A DNA stretch of 10,663 nt from an uncultured Eubacteriales bacterium (lineage in GTDB: Bacteria; Bacillota; Clostridia; Christensenellales; Christensenellaceae). Numbering within the stretch: position 1 is the first letter of the stretch; every line of letters begins with the position of its first letter. Below the pieces are notes generated by a model, which did no database searches, had not been told where the DNA came from, and saw only the letters and a program-made list of their open reading frames with translations. The DNA lies in NCBI GenBank assembly GCA_900545085.1, contig UQXU01000059.1:1-10663 (forward strand), given 5' to 3'. Both the position numbers and the translations under genes were made by a program. Positions 1 to 6,057 of this stretch are shown one piece after another.

Positions 1-9
1 GAAATGTAT

Positions 10-15
10 TATAAT
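10..15 (+). promoter_or_regulatory. Candidate -10 element for proC
   Basis: TATAAT lies about 40 nt upstream of the proC ATG. The -35 box would fall outside the window, so only half of the promoter can be seen. The element sits in AT-rich DNA, so a chance match is possible. Confidence 0.35.
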
Positions 16-56
16 ATATTTTAGGCGAAACGTCAACACTTTTTTTAGGAGGATTT

Positions 57-851
57 ATGAAGTACAAACTTGGAATTATCGGCGCGGGCAATATGGCGCA
101 GGCAATATTTAAAGGCGCTATTGCTAAAGAAATTCTGCATCCCAATGAAATCGCCATATATGACATATATCAAAGCAAAGCTGAGGTGCTCAGCTCCTAC
201 TGCGGCGTTTCGACCGCAGAATCCATAGAGCAGTTGGCAGAAGAAAGCGAAATAATTCTAATCGCTGTAAAACCCAACGCAGCTAAGGCTGTGCTCGAAC
301 AGTTCACCTTCGACGACAAGGCAGTTCTCTCTATCGTAACAGGTCTCTCTTATGAAAGAATGAACCAGAGTGTTTCCGGCAAAAACCTGCGCTTTTTGCG
401 CATCGTACCCAACACGCCTCTCATGGTAGGATACGGCGCGACAGCTTTCGCAACGCCCTGCTCTCTTCACGACGACGAGATGACCTTTGCCAAAGATCTG
501 TTCTCCGCGCTTGGAACTGTAGACGAAATAGACGAAAACCTCATGCACGCGGTCACTTCTCTGAGCGGCTCAGGTCCGGCATATGTCTATATGTTTATCG
601 AAGCTCTCGCAGATGCAGGCGTGCAGCAGGGGCTGCCGAGAGACACGGCTCTGGCTCTTGCAATACAGACTATCGAAGGCGGCGCACAAATGGTTCGAGG
701 CACGGGCAAGCATCCTGCTTCTCTGCGCGACGAGGTCTGCTCCCCCGGCGGCACTACAATAGACGCGGTGGCAATGCTGGAGAAGCACGGTTTCCGCTCC
801 TCAATTTTCGAAGCTGTGCAAGCCTGCGCGGAAAAAGCCAAAATTCTCTGA
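57..851 (+). CDS. proC: Pyrroline-5-carboxylate reductase
   Basis: This enzyme reduces 1-pyrroline-5-carboxylate to L-proline with NAD(P)H in the cytoplasm, the last step of proline synthesis. The 264-residue protein has the usual family length. The N-terminal Rossmann fold opens with GIIGAGNMA at residues 6-14. The conserved VPNTP stretch is at 117-121. The C-terminal dimerisation domain carries the family signature beginning LSGSGPAYVYMF at residue 169, with its follow-up PGGTT at 230-234. The ATG is preceded by AGGAGG at 47-52, with only four bases between, which is close but usable. rnhA follows after 30 nt on the same strand with its own GAGG site and no terminator between, so the two are probably co-transcribed. 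No other proline gene is in the window. Nothing in the protein looks damaged. Confidence 0.96.
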   Translation: MKYKLGIIGAGNMAQAIFKGAIAKEILHPNEIAIYDIYQSKAEVLSSYCGVSTAESIEQLAEESEIILIAVKPNAAKAVLEQFTFDDKAVLSIVTGLSYERMNQSVSGKNLRFLRIVPNTPLMVGYGATAFATPCSLHDDEMTFAKDLFSALGTVDEIDENLMHAVTSLSGSGPAYVYMFIEALADAGVQQGLPRDTALALAIQTIEGGAQMVRGTGKHPASLRDEVCSPGGTTIDAVAMLEKHGFRSSIFEAVQACAEKAKIL

Positions 852-881
852 TTTATAATACACTTTTGAATTGAGGTTATT

Positions 882-1415
882 ATGTACGATCGTGTAGACA
901 TTTACACTGACGGCGCGTGCTCAGGCAACCCCGGCCCCGGCGGCTGGGCGGCTATTCTAATATGCCGCGGAGTTGAAAAAGTTTTGTCCGGATTTGTACC
1001 CGAAACTACAAACAACAGAATGGAACTTATGGGCATTATATACGGACTCCAAGCTCTAAAACGCCCGTGCGACGTGACAGTTTACACTGACAGCTCGTAT
1101 GTATTCAATGCCTTTGAAAAAAACTGGGTAGCCCGCTGGATTAACAATTGCTGGCTTACAGCAGACAAGAAGAAAATCAAAAACCAAGATTTATGGGAAG
1201 AGCTGTTGGAACAAACCGAATACCACGATATAAAATGGGTAAAGGTAAAAGGTCACGCCAACAACGAATACAACAACAGATGCGATATGCTGGCGCGCAA
1301 TGAAATCAAAGAAAACAAATTCGTAACCATCGAGCGATACGATCCGTTCTACGAATCTATAAAAGAGGAAACAGAACGCGAGAACAAGACGCTCGCTAAA
1401 GACAGCGGCGAGTAG
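882..1415 (+). CDS. rnhA: Ribonuclease HI
   Basis: RNase HI cuts the RNA strand of RNA:DNA hybrids in the cytoplasm and removes R-loops and misincorporated primers. All four catalytic acids can be placed: D10 in YTDGACSGNPG, E48 in NNRMELMG, D70 in YTDSSYV and D135 in NRCDMLA. H125 in KVKGHANN is the flexible-loop histidine that helps product release. The basic-protrusion region with conserved tryptophans (W82, W86, W91) is present, so this is the E. coli-like subtype and not RNase HII or HIII. At 177 residues it is about 20 longer than the E. coli enzyme. The excess is a charged Glu/Lys-rich C-terminal tail after residue 145. A GAGG site at 873-876 precedes the ATG by five bases. It lies downstream of proC and is likely read through from the same promoter. 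Confidence 0.96.
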   Translation: MYDRVDIYTDGACSGNPGPGGWAAILICRGVEKVLSGFVPETTNNRMELMGIIYGLQALKRPCDVTVYTDSSYVFNAFEKNWVARWINNCWLTADKKKIKNQDLWEELLEQTEYHDIKWVKVKGHANNEYNNRCDMLARNEIKENKFVTIERYDPFYESIKEETERENKTLAKDSGE

Positions 1416-1443
1416 CTTCGACAATTAGCGGCAAAGAATTTGC

Positions 1444-1472
1444 TTGACTTTATAGTTCCGTCATGCTATAGT
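1444..1472 (+). promoter_or_regulatory. Sigma-A promoter of the csp leader
   Basis: TTGACT (1444-1449) and TATAGT (1467-1472) are separated by exactly 17 bp, near-consensus for the housekeeping sigma factor. Transcription should start at about 1479, giving a leader of about 128 nt before the cold-shock start codon. No other promoter-like pair is visible between the leader hairpin and the gene. Confidence 0.75.
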
Positions 1473-1497
1473 TTGTTTAAGTATTTGGATCGATGTT

Positions 1498-1568
1498 AGA
1501 CCTCGCATTTTTGTAAATCCGTTGTTTAATTGTTGGCGGATTTACGAAGATGCGGGGTCTCATTTTTT
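1498..1568 (+). promoter_or_regulatory. 24-bp leader hairpin plus T-tract: candidate attenuator or short RNA terminator
   Basis: The arms 1498-1521 and 1537-1560 pair over 24 positions, with three T opposite C/G-type differences that become mostly G-U wobbles in RNA. Three further G-U pairs at the tip could shorten the loop to 9 nt. The stem is followed after two bases (CA) by six T at 1563-1568, the layout of an intrinsic terminator. It lies between the csp promoter and the csp ribosome-binding site, so it would stop transcription before the gene or release an RNA of about 90 nt. Confidence 0.65.
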
Positions 1569-1590
1569 CAAACACTGATTTTTAAATTTT

Positions 1591-1597
1591 GGGAGGT
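1591..1597 (+). promoter_or_regulatory. Shine-Dalgarno site fixing the csp GTG start
   Basis: GGGAGGT ends nine bases before the GTG at 1607. An in-frame TTG at 1589 overlaps this site and would have no ribosome-binding site of its own, so the GTG is the start. Confidence 0.8.
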
Positions 1598-1606
1598 ACC
1601 GCTTCA

Positions 1607-1819
1607 GTGAACAAGGGTACAGTAAAATGGTTTAACGCAGAAAAGGGCTACGGTTTCATCGCAAACGACGAAGGCGGCGACGATGTTTTCGTACATTTCT
1701 CCGCCATTGTCGCAGATGGTTTCAAAACTCTGCACGAAGGTCAGCAGGTCACATTCGAAATAGAAGCAGACCCTAAAAACAGACGTAAAACACGCGCTAA
1801 AAACGTACAGACAGCTTAA
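1607..1819 (+). CDS. csp: Cold-shock domain protein (CspA/CspB family)
   Basis: This is a small single-stranded nucleic-acid-binding beta-barrel protein of the cytoplasm. In this family it acts as an RNA chaperone that melts secondary structure in the cold or during growth shifts. From the GTG start it is 70 residues, close to the 65-70 usual for the family. The RNA-binding motifs are intact: RNP1 as KGYGFI at residues 13-18 and RNP2 as VFVHF at 27-31, with the conserved N-terminal GTVKWFN at 4-10. It is a single gene with its own strong promoter and a long structured leader, as is typical for csp genes whose expression depends on the leader. A 7-bp inverted repeat (1805-1811 with 1820-1826) straddles the stop codon. 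It lies between the + strand proC/rnhA genes and convergent queT. Confidence 0.95.
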   Translation: MNKGTVKWFNAEKGYGFIANDEGGDDVFVHFSAIVADGFKTLHEGQQVTFEIEADPKNRRKTRAKNVQTA

Positions 1820-1827
1820 TCTGTACA

Positions 1828-1863
1828 AAACCGACGGTTTGCTTTTTCGGCAGGCCGTTTTTT
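1828..1863 (+). terminator. Probable csp terminator region
   Basis: A 5-bp hairpin with arms AAACC and GGTTT (1828-1840) is followed by GCTTTTT, and a second run of six T lies at 1858-1863 after a short CGG/CCG stem. Neither hairpin is strong alone, but the position just after the stop codon and facing queT fits a terminator. Confidence 0.45.
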
Positions 1864-1868
1864 GCATT

Positions 1869-1894
1869 AAAAAAGGCGGCGCTTTGGCGCCGTC
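1869..1894 (-). terminator. Intrinsic terminator of queT
   Basis: The arms 1875-1882 and 1887-1894 form an 8-bp GC-rich stem with a 4-base loop. On the - strand it is followed directly by six T (1874 to 1869). It lies 34 nt past the queT stop codon. Confidence 0.88.
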
Positions 1895-1928
1895 TAACCT
1901 TCTTTAAAATATTATGCTTATAAGATCA

Positions 1929-2432
1929 TCATGCCTTTTTTATGACAGCTGCTCCGAATATAGTATCTCTGTGCTTCATCAGCGCGAACAACAGCAGCAT
2001 CCCCAGAATACCGCACGATATCACCTCGCCGGCGCCCACCGTCACCAGTAAAAAAACCCAGCTTTCCTCAGCTCCGTAAACCAGCTGAAGCACAAACGGC
2101 ACAATAGCCATATTAGCGACTATTGGAGGAATTGGAGCTGCCCATTTCCATCGCCTGAGAAGATATGTAAACACAGCACCGATGAGCGTTGCAATCGTTC
2201 CGAATACCACATCCCATGCAGCGCAGCCCGTCAGCAGGTTCGCCAGCAGACATCCTACCCCCAAGCCCGGGATAGCCGCCGGAGTAAAAAACGGCAGTAT
2301 CGTGAGCGCTTCGGAAAAGCGGATTTGAATCACTCCGCTTGCCAATCCCATTAGATTGGCAATAAACGTAAGGACTACATACAAAGCCGCTATGAGCGCC
2401 CCTTGGGTCATAAACTTAATCTTTTTATTCAT
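1929..2432 (-). CDS. queT: QueT family ECF transporter S component (queuosine precursor uptake)
   Basis: QueT is the membrane subunit that binds a queuosine precursor such as preQ1 and works with the shared ECF ATPase and T subunits, which must be encoded elsewhere. The 167-residue protein has the usual S-component size and five to six hydrophobic helices. Its N-terminus (TQGALIAALYVVLTF, residues 9-23) and the following IQIRFSEALTILPFF segment (36-50) are typical of the QueT group. The only possible start is the ATG at 2432, because no start codon lies between it and the in-frame stop at 2472-2474. The nearest good Shine-Dalgarno sequence, AAAGGAG at 2467-2473, is 34 nt upstream, which is unusually far. 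The leader carries a candidate preQ1-type riboswitch, which fits the substrate. It is transcribed away from azlCD. The ECF S-component assignment is secure; the exact ligand rests on family resemblance and the leader. Confidence 0.88.
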   Translation of the reverse strand: MNKKIKFMTQGALIAALYVVLTFIANLMGLASGVIQIRFSEALTILPFFTPAAIPGLGVGCLLANLLTGCAAWDVVFGTIATLIGAVFTYLLRRWKWAAPIPPIVANMAIVPFVLQLVYGAEESWVFLLVTVGAGEVISCGILGMLLLFALMKHRDTIFGAAVIKKA

Positions 2433-2444
2433 TTTTTCTTTTTC

Positions 2445-2470
2445 GCTCTCGTTTTTGAGAGCTACTCTCC
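2445..2470 (-). promoter_or_regulatory. Two mutually exclusive hairpins in the queT leader (candidate expression platform)
   Basis: On the - strand, CTCTC at 2461-2457 can pair upstream with GAGAG at 2469-2465, which is part of the Shine-Dalgarno sequence, across a 3-base loop. It can instead pair downstream with GAGAG at 2450-2446. The downstream hairpin extends to a 6-bp stem, GCTCTC (2462-2457) with GAGAGC (2450-2445), with the 6-base loop AAAAAC. The two states expose or hide the Shine-Dalgarno. This is seen as base pairing only; a switching role is inferred. Confidence 0.5.
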
Positions 2471-2509
2471 TTTAGTTTTGTTTTAGGTGAGGAAGGTTTC
2501 GAACTCACC
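2467..2509 (-). promoter_or_regulatory. Candidate preQ1-type riboswitch aptamer upstream of queT
   Basis: On the - strand, GGTGAG (2509-2504) pairs with CTCACC (2491-2486) to make a 6-bp stem. The loop is 12 nt, starts TTC and ends with C next to the stem. It contains CCTT (2496-2493), which can pair with AAGG (2472-2469) in the Shine-Dalgarno after an A-rich tail that includes AAAACAAAACTAAAGG. A short stem, an A-rich tail and a loop-to-SD pseudoknot are the features of preQ1-I riboswitches, and some features recall preQ1-II. The match is by eye and the class is uncertain. The predicted transcription start falls at the first stem base. Confidence 0.5.
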
Positions 2510-2516
2510 GTATCTA

Positions 2517-2545
2517 ATGGTATCACAGCTTTGCCTCTTATGCAA
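2517..2545 (-). promoter_or_regulatory. Candidate queT promoter with extended -10
   Basis: On the - strand, TTGCAT (2545-2540) and TACCAT (2522-2517) are 17 bp apart, and TGA directly precedes the -10 as an extended -10 motif. The start would be near 2510, exactly where the aptamer stem begins. Confidence 0.5.
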
Positions 2546-2599
2546 GCATAGCAGCGTTTTTTTCTTTGATATTATCTTTCTATTTAATATTCATGCTGT

Positions 2600-2635
2600 T
2601 ATAATCTAGCTTTCACGCTTTTATTATGTTAGAAT
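2600..2635 (+). promoter_or_regulatory. Candidate azlCD promoter elements
   Basis: Two -10-like elements occur. TATAAT is at 2600-2605, with no good -35 at 17 bp. TAGAAT is at 2630-2635, with a TGT extended -10 motif. The second places the start near 2642, about 30 nt before azlC. Neither has a convincing -35, so the choice is open. Confidence 0.3.
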
Positions 2636-2671
2636 GTAAGGTAAGTATTTTATACGGAGAGATAGTAAAAC

Positions 2672-3394
2672 ATGAAAAAAGCAGCTAAATACGCCTTTAT
2701 TCAGACGATACCTGTAATGCTGGGGTATCTCTTTTTGGGTCTGGCCTTCGGCATATTGCTGGATCAGGAAGCCGGACTCGGAGCGCTCTGGGCCGCAGTC
2801 ATCAGTATTACCGTATATGCCGGCTCATGTGAATTTGTCCTGGTTTCGCTGTTAGCGAGCGGCGCATCTCTGCCGACAATAGCGCTGACTACACTTTTTT
2901 TAAACAGCAGGCATATGTTTTATGGTCTGTCATTTATCGAACAGTTCCGCAAAACGGACAAGTTTTATCCTTATATGATTTTTTCACTGACAGACGAAAC
3001 TTACTCTGTCTTCACTCAGATAAAAACATCCGGAGGAATACCTCAATCCATAGATTCAAAACATGCACAGTTTTTTATTGCATTGTTCGATCAGTGTTAC
3101 TGGGTATTGGGTTCTTTTTTAGGCGGGCTCGTAGGCTCTCTCGTTCCGATAGACTGGACAGGCATAGACTTTTCAATGACCGCACTCTTTGTCGTAATAT
3201 TCGTAGAGCAGTGGCAATCCTGCAAATCGCACTTCCCCGCCATCGCAGGCGCCGTAAGCGCAATTGTTTTTCTGCTTATTCTCGGGCCGGATTCCTTTCT
3301 GCTGCCGGCGATATGCGTCGCTGTTATCGCACTCTGTTTTGTGCAGTTCTCAGGACGATTTGACAGATTTATCAAAGGCGGTGAGGAATCATGA
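2672..3394 (+). CDS. azlC: AzlC family branched-chain amino acid exporter, large subunit
   Basis: AzlC proteins form, with the small AzlD subunit, a membrane exporter for branched-chain amino acids and their analogues. The 240-residue protein has the usual family length and about seven hydrophobic segments. Family hallmarks include the AGSCEFVLV stretch at residues 50-58, which follows the second long hydrophobic segment, and LNSRHMFYGLSF at 77-88, the conserved N-x-R-H pattern. GGAGAG at 2656-2661 precedes the ATG by ten bases. The stop codon overlaps the start of azlD (ATGA at 3391-3394), a sign of translational coupling. It is divergent from queT, with about 240 nt of shared regulatory DNA. 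No regulator gene of the AzlB type is adjacent. The substrate is assigned from the family and not from residues seen here. Confidence 0.92.
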   Translation: MKKAAKYAFIQTIPVMLGYLFLGLAFGILLDQEAGLGALWAAVISITVYAGSCEFVLVSLLASGASLPTIALTTLFLNSRHMFYGLSFIEQFRKTDKFYPYMIFSLTDETYSVFTQIKTSGGIPQSIDSKHAQFFIALFDQCYWVLGSFLGGLVGSLVPIDWTGIDFSMTALFVVIFVEQWQSCKSHFPAIAGAVSAIVFLLILGPDSFLLPAICVAVIALCFVQFSGRFDRFIKGGEES

Positions 3395-3717
3395 CGAATA
3401 CTTCGCATATAATCATAATTATCGCAGTGACTGCGATTATAACGCTTTTTACCCGAGCTCTGCCTTTTATCGTATTCGGCGGCAATAGGAGTATGCCTGA
3501 TAAAGTAAAGCAACTGGCAGATGTCCTGCCATACGCGATTATCGCCGCTCTGGTAGTATACTGCCTCAAGGGACTGGATTTTTCTGAATTTTCTTCCGGC
3601 GCAGCTCAGCTGATTGCCGTCGCTGCCGTCGCCGCTCTGCATGTCTGGAAAAAGAACACGCTTCTCAGCATTGGCTGCGGGACAGTGCTCTATATGTTGC
3701 TTATACGAATTATATAA
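3391..3717 (+). CDS. azlD: AzlD family branched-chain amino acid exporter, small subunit
   Basis: AzlD is the small partner of AzlC in the branched-chain amino acid exporter of the cytoplasmic membrane. The 108-residue protein is of normal size and has about four hydrophobic helices. Family features are the RALPFIVF segment at residues 22-29 and the VLPYAIIAALVVYCLKG stretch at 44-60. It begins inside the last codons of azlC with a 4-base overlap (ATGA), and its ribosome-binding site GTGAGGA (3381-3387) lies within azlC, so the two products are probably made in step. After its stop, a run of A and a 15-base palindrome precede the strong promoter of the next operon. Confidence 0.92.
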   Translation: MTNTSHIIIIIAVTAIITLFTRALPFIVFGGNRSMPDKVKQLADVLPYAIIAALVVYCLKGLDFSEFSSGAAQLIAVAAVAALHVWKKNTLLSIGCGTVLYMLLIRII

Positions 3718-3724
3718 AAAAAAC

Positions 3725-3739
3725 GTGAAACTGTTTCAC
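3725..3739. repeat. 15-base perfect palindrome upstream of the regulator promoter
   Basis: GTGAAA (3725-3730) and TTTCAC (3734-3739) flank CTG. The palindrome ends 11 bases before the -35 box of the next promoter and starts 7 bases after the azlD stop. It could be a weak azlD terminator, since CACTTTTCGTTT follows, or an operator for the MarR protein encoded next. MarR proteins bind such short inverted repeats. Confidence 0.5.
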
Positions 3740-3750
3740 ACACTTTTCGT

Positions 3751-3779
3751 TTGACATAATTAAGCAATAGTCTTATAAT
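3751..3779 (+). promoter_or_regulatory. Perfect consensus sigma-A promoter for the regulator/exporter operon
   Basis: TTGACA (3751-3756) and TATAAT (3774-3779) are both exact consensus with the ideal 17-bp spacer. Transcription should start near 3786. CTTAT-A-ATAAG (3772-3782) forms a small palindrome over the -10 box. The 7-base direct repeat CAATAGT at 3765-3771 and 3786-3792 flanks it 21 bp apart, two helical turns. A promoter this strong would need repression to be useful in a regulated operon. Confidence 0.88.
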
Positions 3780-3808
3780 AAGTTACAATAGTTAGGAGGC
3801 GAACAATT

Positions 3809-4282
3809 TTGCATCGTCACATCGGAAAAGAAATACGAGCTGTGGCAAATCTCATCCATAGAAAAGCCTGCAAGCCGCACAATCCTATCCCATGTCCCCC
3901 CTGCGACGATCCTATTTTTGACGAACAGGGATGTAACCTGACAGGAATGCAGAAGCTTTTTCTTCACTACATATGGATACACAGGCATGAGGACGTTTTC
4001 CAGCGAGATCTGGAGCAGGAGTTTAGTATACGCCGTGCAACAGCGACGGGAATACTTCAATTGATGGAAAAAAACGGATATATAATACGAACAACATCGG
4101 AGCGGGACGCAAGATTGAAGAAAATCACTCTTACAGATAAAGCTCTGAAAATCCACACGCATTCCATGGCTCAGATAAAAAGTATTGAGGAACAAATGAG
4201 GTCAGGAATCAGCGACCGCGACTTAGATATCTTTTTTGATGTACTTGACAAAATTAAAGTCAACCTCACAAATGATGATTAA
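3809..4282 (+). CDS. MarR family transcriptional regulator with four N-terminal cysteines
   Basis: MarR proteins are dimeric winged-helix repressors that usually let go of DNA when a small molecule, metal or oxidant is sensed. This 157-residue protein has the MarR fold: the HTH recognition region lies around residues 63-90 (VFQRDLEQEF followed by IRRATATGILQLMEKNG), and the wing with DARLKKITLT lies at 100-109. The start is TTG; AGGAGG at 3794-3799 sits nine bases ahead of it. The segment between the first helix and the HTH contains C21, C29, C32 and C42, with C29-PP-C32 forming a CXXC pair; several histidines lie nearby (H17, H24). Cysteine- or metal-based sensing is possible but inferred. 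The stop codon TAA overlaps the ribosome-binding site of the ABC gene 11 nt downstream, so it almost surely controls the exporter and itself. Confidence 0.93.
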   Translation: MHRHIGKEIRAVANLIHRKACKPHNPIPCPPCDDPIFDEQGCNLTGMQKLFLHYIWIHRHEDVFQRDLEQEFSIRRATATGILQLMEKNGYIIRTTSERDARLKKITLTDKALKIHTHSMAQIKSIEEQMRSGISDRDLDIFFDVLDKIKVNLTNDD

Positions 4283-4293
4283 GGAGGTAGTAT

Positions 4294-6057
4294 ATGACTA
4301 AAATTTTTAAATACTTCACATCACGGGATTGGGGCACAGTCCTCGTATCTCTCGTGCTGATAGTATTCCAGGTATTTTTCGACCTGCGTCTGCCCGACTA
4401 TATGTCTGAAATCACTAGGCTGGTTCAGACCGAAGGCAGTGAAATGGGAGACATACTGCTCGCCGGAGCGAAGATGATGGGCTGCGCCTTAGGCAGTTTG
4501 GCAGCTGCGTTCTGCGTAGGCTTCTTTTTTTCCAGACTCGCAGCAGGTCTGTCCAAAAGACTGAGAGGCAAAGTGTACGACCGCGTTATGTCCTTCTCTA
4601 TGGAGGAGATAAACAAATTCTCCACGCCCAGCCTTATAACACGAACGACAAACGACATAACTCAGATCCAAATGATAATTGCAATGGGACTTCAAATAGT
4701 TATAAAAGCTCCCATAACCGCAGCCTGGGCTATTGTCAAAATATACAACAAGAACGTGAGCTGGACGACTGCCACAGCGGTATGTGTCGGCGTGTTGATT
4801 CTTATTATATTAACTATAGTTTTGGTCGCCATGCCCAAATTCAGGAGACTGCAGACACTCACGGATAATCTGAACAGGATAACGCGCGAAAATCTGACAG
4901 GTATCCGCGTCGTTCGCGCTTACAATGCAGAACAATATCAGGAAGATAAATTCGAAGTTGCAAACGACAACGTAACTAAGACTAACCTGTTCGCTAACAG
5001 AGTCATGGCCATTCTCAGCCCGGGAATGACGATAATCATGAACGGTCTTACGCTTTCTATATACTGGATAGGAGCGGTTTTGATAAATAACGCCGCCATG
5101 ACGGAGCGTCTGGGTATTTTCAGCGACATGGTAGTGTTCACATCATATGCAATGCAGGTTATAATGTCATTCATGATGCTGACCATGATATTCATACTGC
5201 TGCCCAGAGCTACAGTATCTGCAAAACGAATAATGGAGGTTTTAAATACAAAACCCAGAATCATAGACGGAACTCTGACCGGAGCAGATTCCACAAGCGT
5301 CGGCGAAGTTGAATTCCGCAACGTAAGCTTTAAATATCCCGGAGCCGAAGGATATGTACTCAGAGATATAAATTTCAAAGCCAAGAGAGGAGAAACCGTC
5401 GCTTTCATAGGTTCTACAGGAAGCGGAAAATCCACCCTTATAAACCTTATCCCTCGCTTCTATGACGCTACGGAAGGCAGTGTACTCGTGGACGGAATAG
5501 ACGTAAAGCAATATAAGCAATCCGAACTTATCAACAAAATTGGTTACGTTACGCAGAAGTCCATAATGTTCTCCGGAAGCGTTCGCTCCAACGTCGCTTA
5601 TGGAGAAAAAGACGGCAAAAAGCCTACAGAGGAGGATATCCGCCGTGCTATTAGAATCGCTCAAGCGGAGGAATTCGTCAGCGAAATGCCCAGCGATATT
5701 GATTCTCCCATAGCTCAGGGCGGCACGAACGTCTCGGGCGGTCAGAAACAAAGGCTGTCCATAGCGCGGGCTATATGCCGCAATCCCGAAATATACATTT
5801 TCGACGATTCTTTCTCTGCGCTCGACTATAAAACCGACCGCATTCTCCGCTCCGCTCTCAAAAAGGAGATGGCGGACGCTACGAATTTTATAGTAGCTCA
5901 GCGAATCGGTACTATCCGCGACGCAGACAAGATAGTTGTACTCGACGAAGGACACGCAGTCGGAATCGGCACGCATGACGAGCTGATGAAGACCTGCGAA
6001 GTATATCGTCAAATCGCTTATTCACAGTTGTCAAAGGAGGAGTTGGAAAATGCCTAG
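4294..6057 (+). CDS. ABC exporter half-transporter with degenerate nucleotide site (heterodimer subunit A)
   Basis: This is a membrane-plus-ATPase half-transporter of the multidrug/lipid exporter type, 587 residues. Six membrane helices occupy about residues 10-305 and the ATPase domain about 335-580. Walker A is GSTGSGKST at 373-381 and the signature is VSGGQ at 480-484. Walker B ends FDD at 503-505, so D505 replaces the usual catalytic glutamate. The H-loop histidine is replaced by Q536 (IVAQRIGTI). These two changes are the hallmark of the non-hydrolysing partner in heterodimeric exporters such as TM287/288 and BmrCD. A strong AAGGAGG site (4281-4287) precedes the ATG. It overlaps the next gene by 8 bases, and the two certainly form one transporter. 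The substrate cannot be told from sequence; drug, peptide or lipid export are all possible. Confidence 0.95.
   Translation: MTKIFKYFTSRDWGTVLVSLVLIVFQVFFDLRLPDYMSEITRLVQTEGSEMGDILLAGAKMMGCALGSLAAAFCVGFFFSRLAAGLSKRLRGKVYDRVMSFSMEEINKFSTPSLITRTTNDITQIQMIIAMGLQIVIKAPITAAWAIVKIYNKNVSWTTATAVCVGVLILIILTIVLVAMPKFRRLQTLTDNLNRITRENLTGIRVVRAYNAEQYQEDKFEVANDNVTKTNLFANRVMAILSPGMTIIMNGLTLSIYWIGAVLINNAAMTERLGIFSDMVVFTSYAMQVIMSFMMLTMIFILLPRATVSAKRIMEVLNTKPRIIDGTLTGADSTSVGEVEFRNVSFKYPGAEGYVLRDINFKAKRGETVAFIGSTGSGKSTLINLIPRFYDATEGSVLVDGIDVKQYKQSELINKIGYVTQKSIMFSGSVRSNVAYGEKDGKKPTEEDIRRAIRIAQAEEFVSEMPSDIDSPIAQGGTNVSGGQKQRLSIARAICRNPEIYIFDDSFSALDYKTDRILRSALKKEMADATNFIVAQRIGTIRDADKIVVLDEGHAVGIGTHDELMKTCEVYRQIAYSQLSKEELENA

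Noticed and set aside
854..859. TATAAT between proC and rnhA as an internal promoter
   Set aside because: No -35-like hexamer occurs 16-18 bp upstream, so it is likely a chance match in a short AT-rich gap.
1431..1443. GCAAA/TTTGC hairpin after rnhA as a terminator
   Set aside because: Only five bp with a 3-base loop and no T-run after it; it abuts the csp -35 box.
1589..1606. TTG at 1589 as the csp start
   Set aside because: It overlaps the Shine-Dalgarno sequence itself and would add six residues not seen in cold-shock proteins.
2492..2520. tRNA T-arm-like stretch (GGTTTCGAACTCACC) on the + strand
   Set aside because: The TTCGAA loop is suggestive, but there is no acceptor stem, anticodon arm or D-arm around it. 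The same bases are better explained as the complement of the queT leader pseudoknot.
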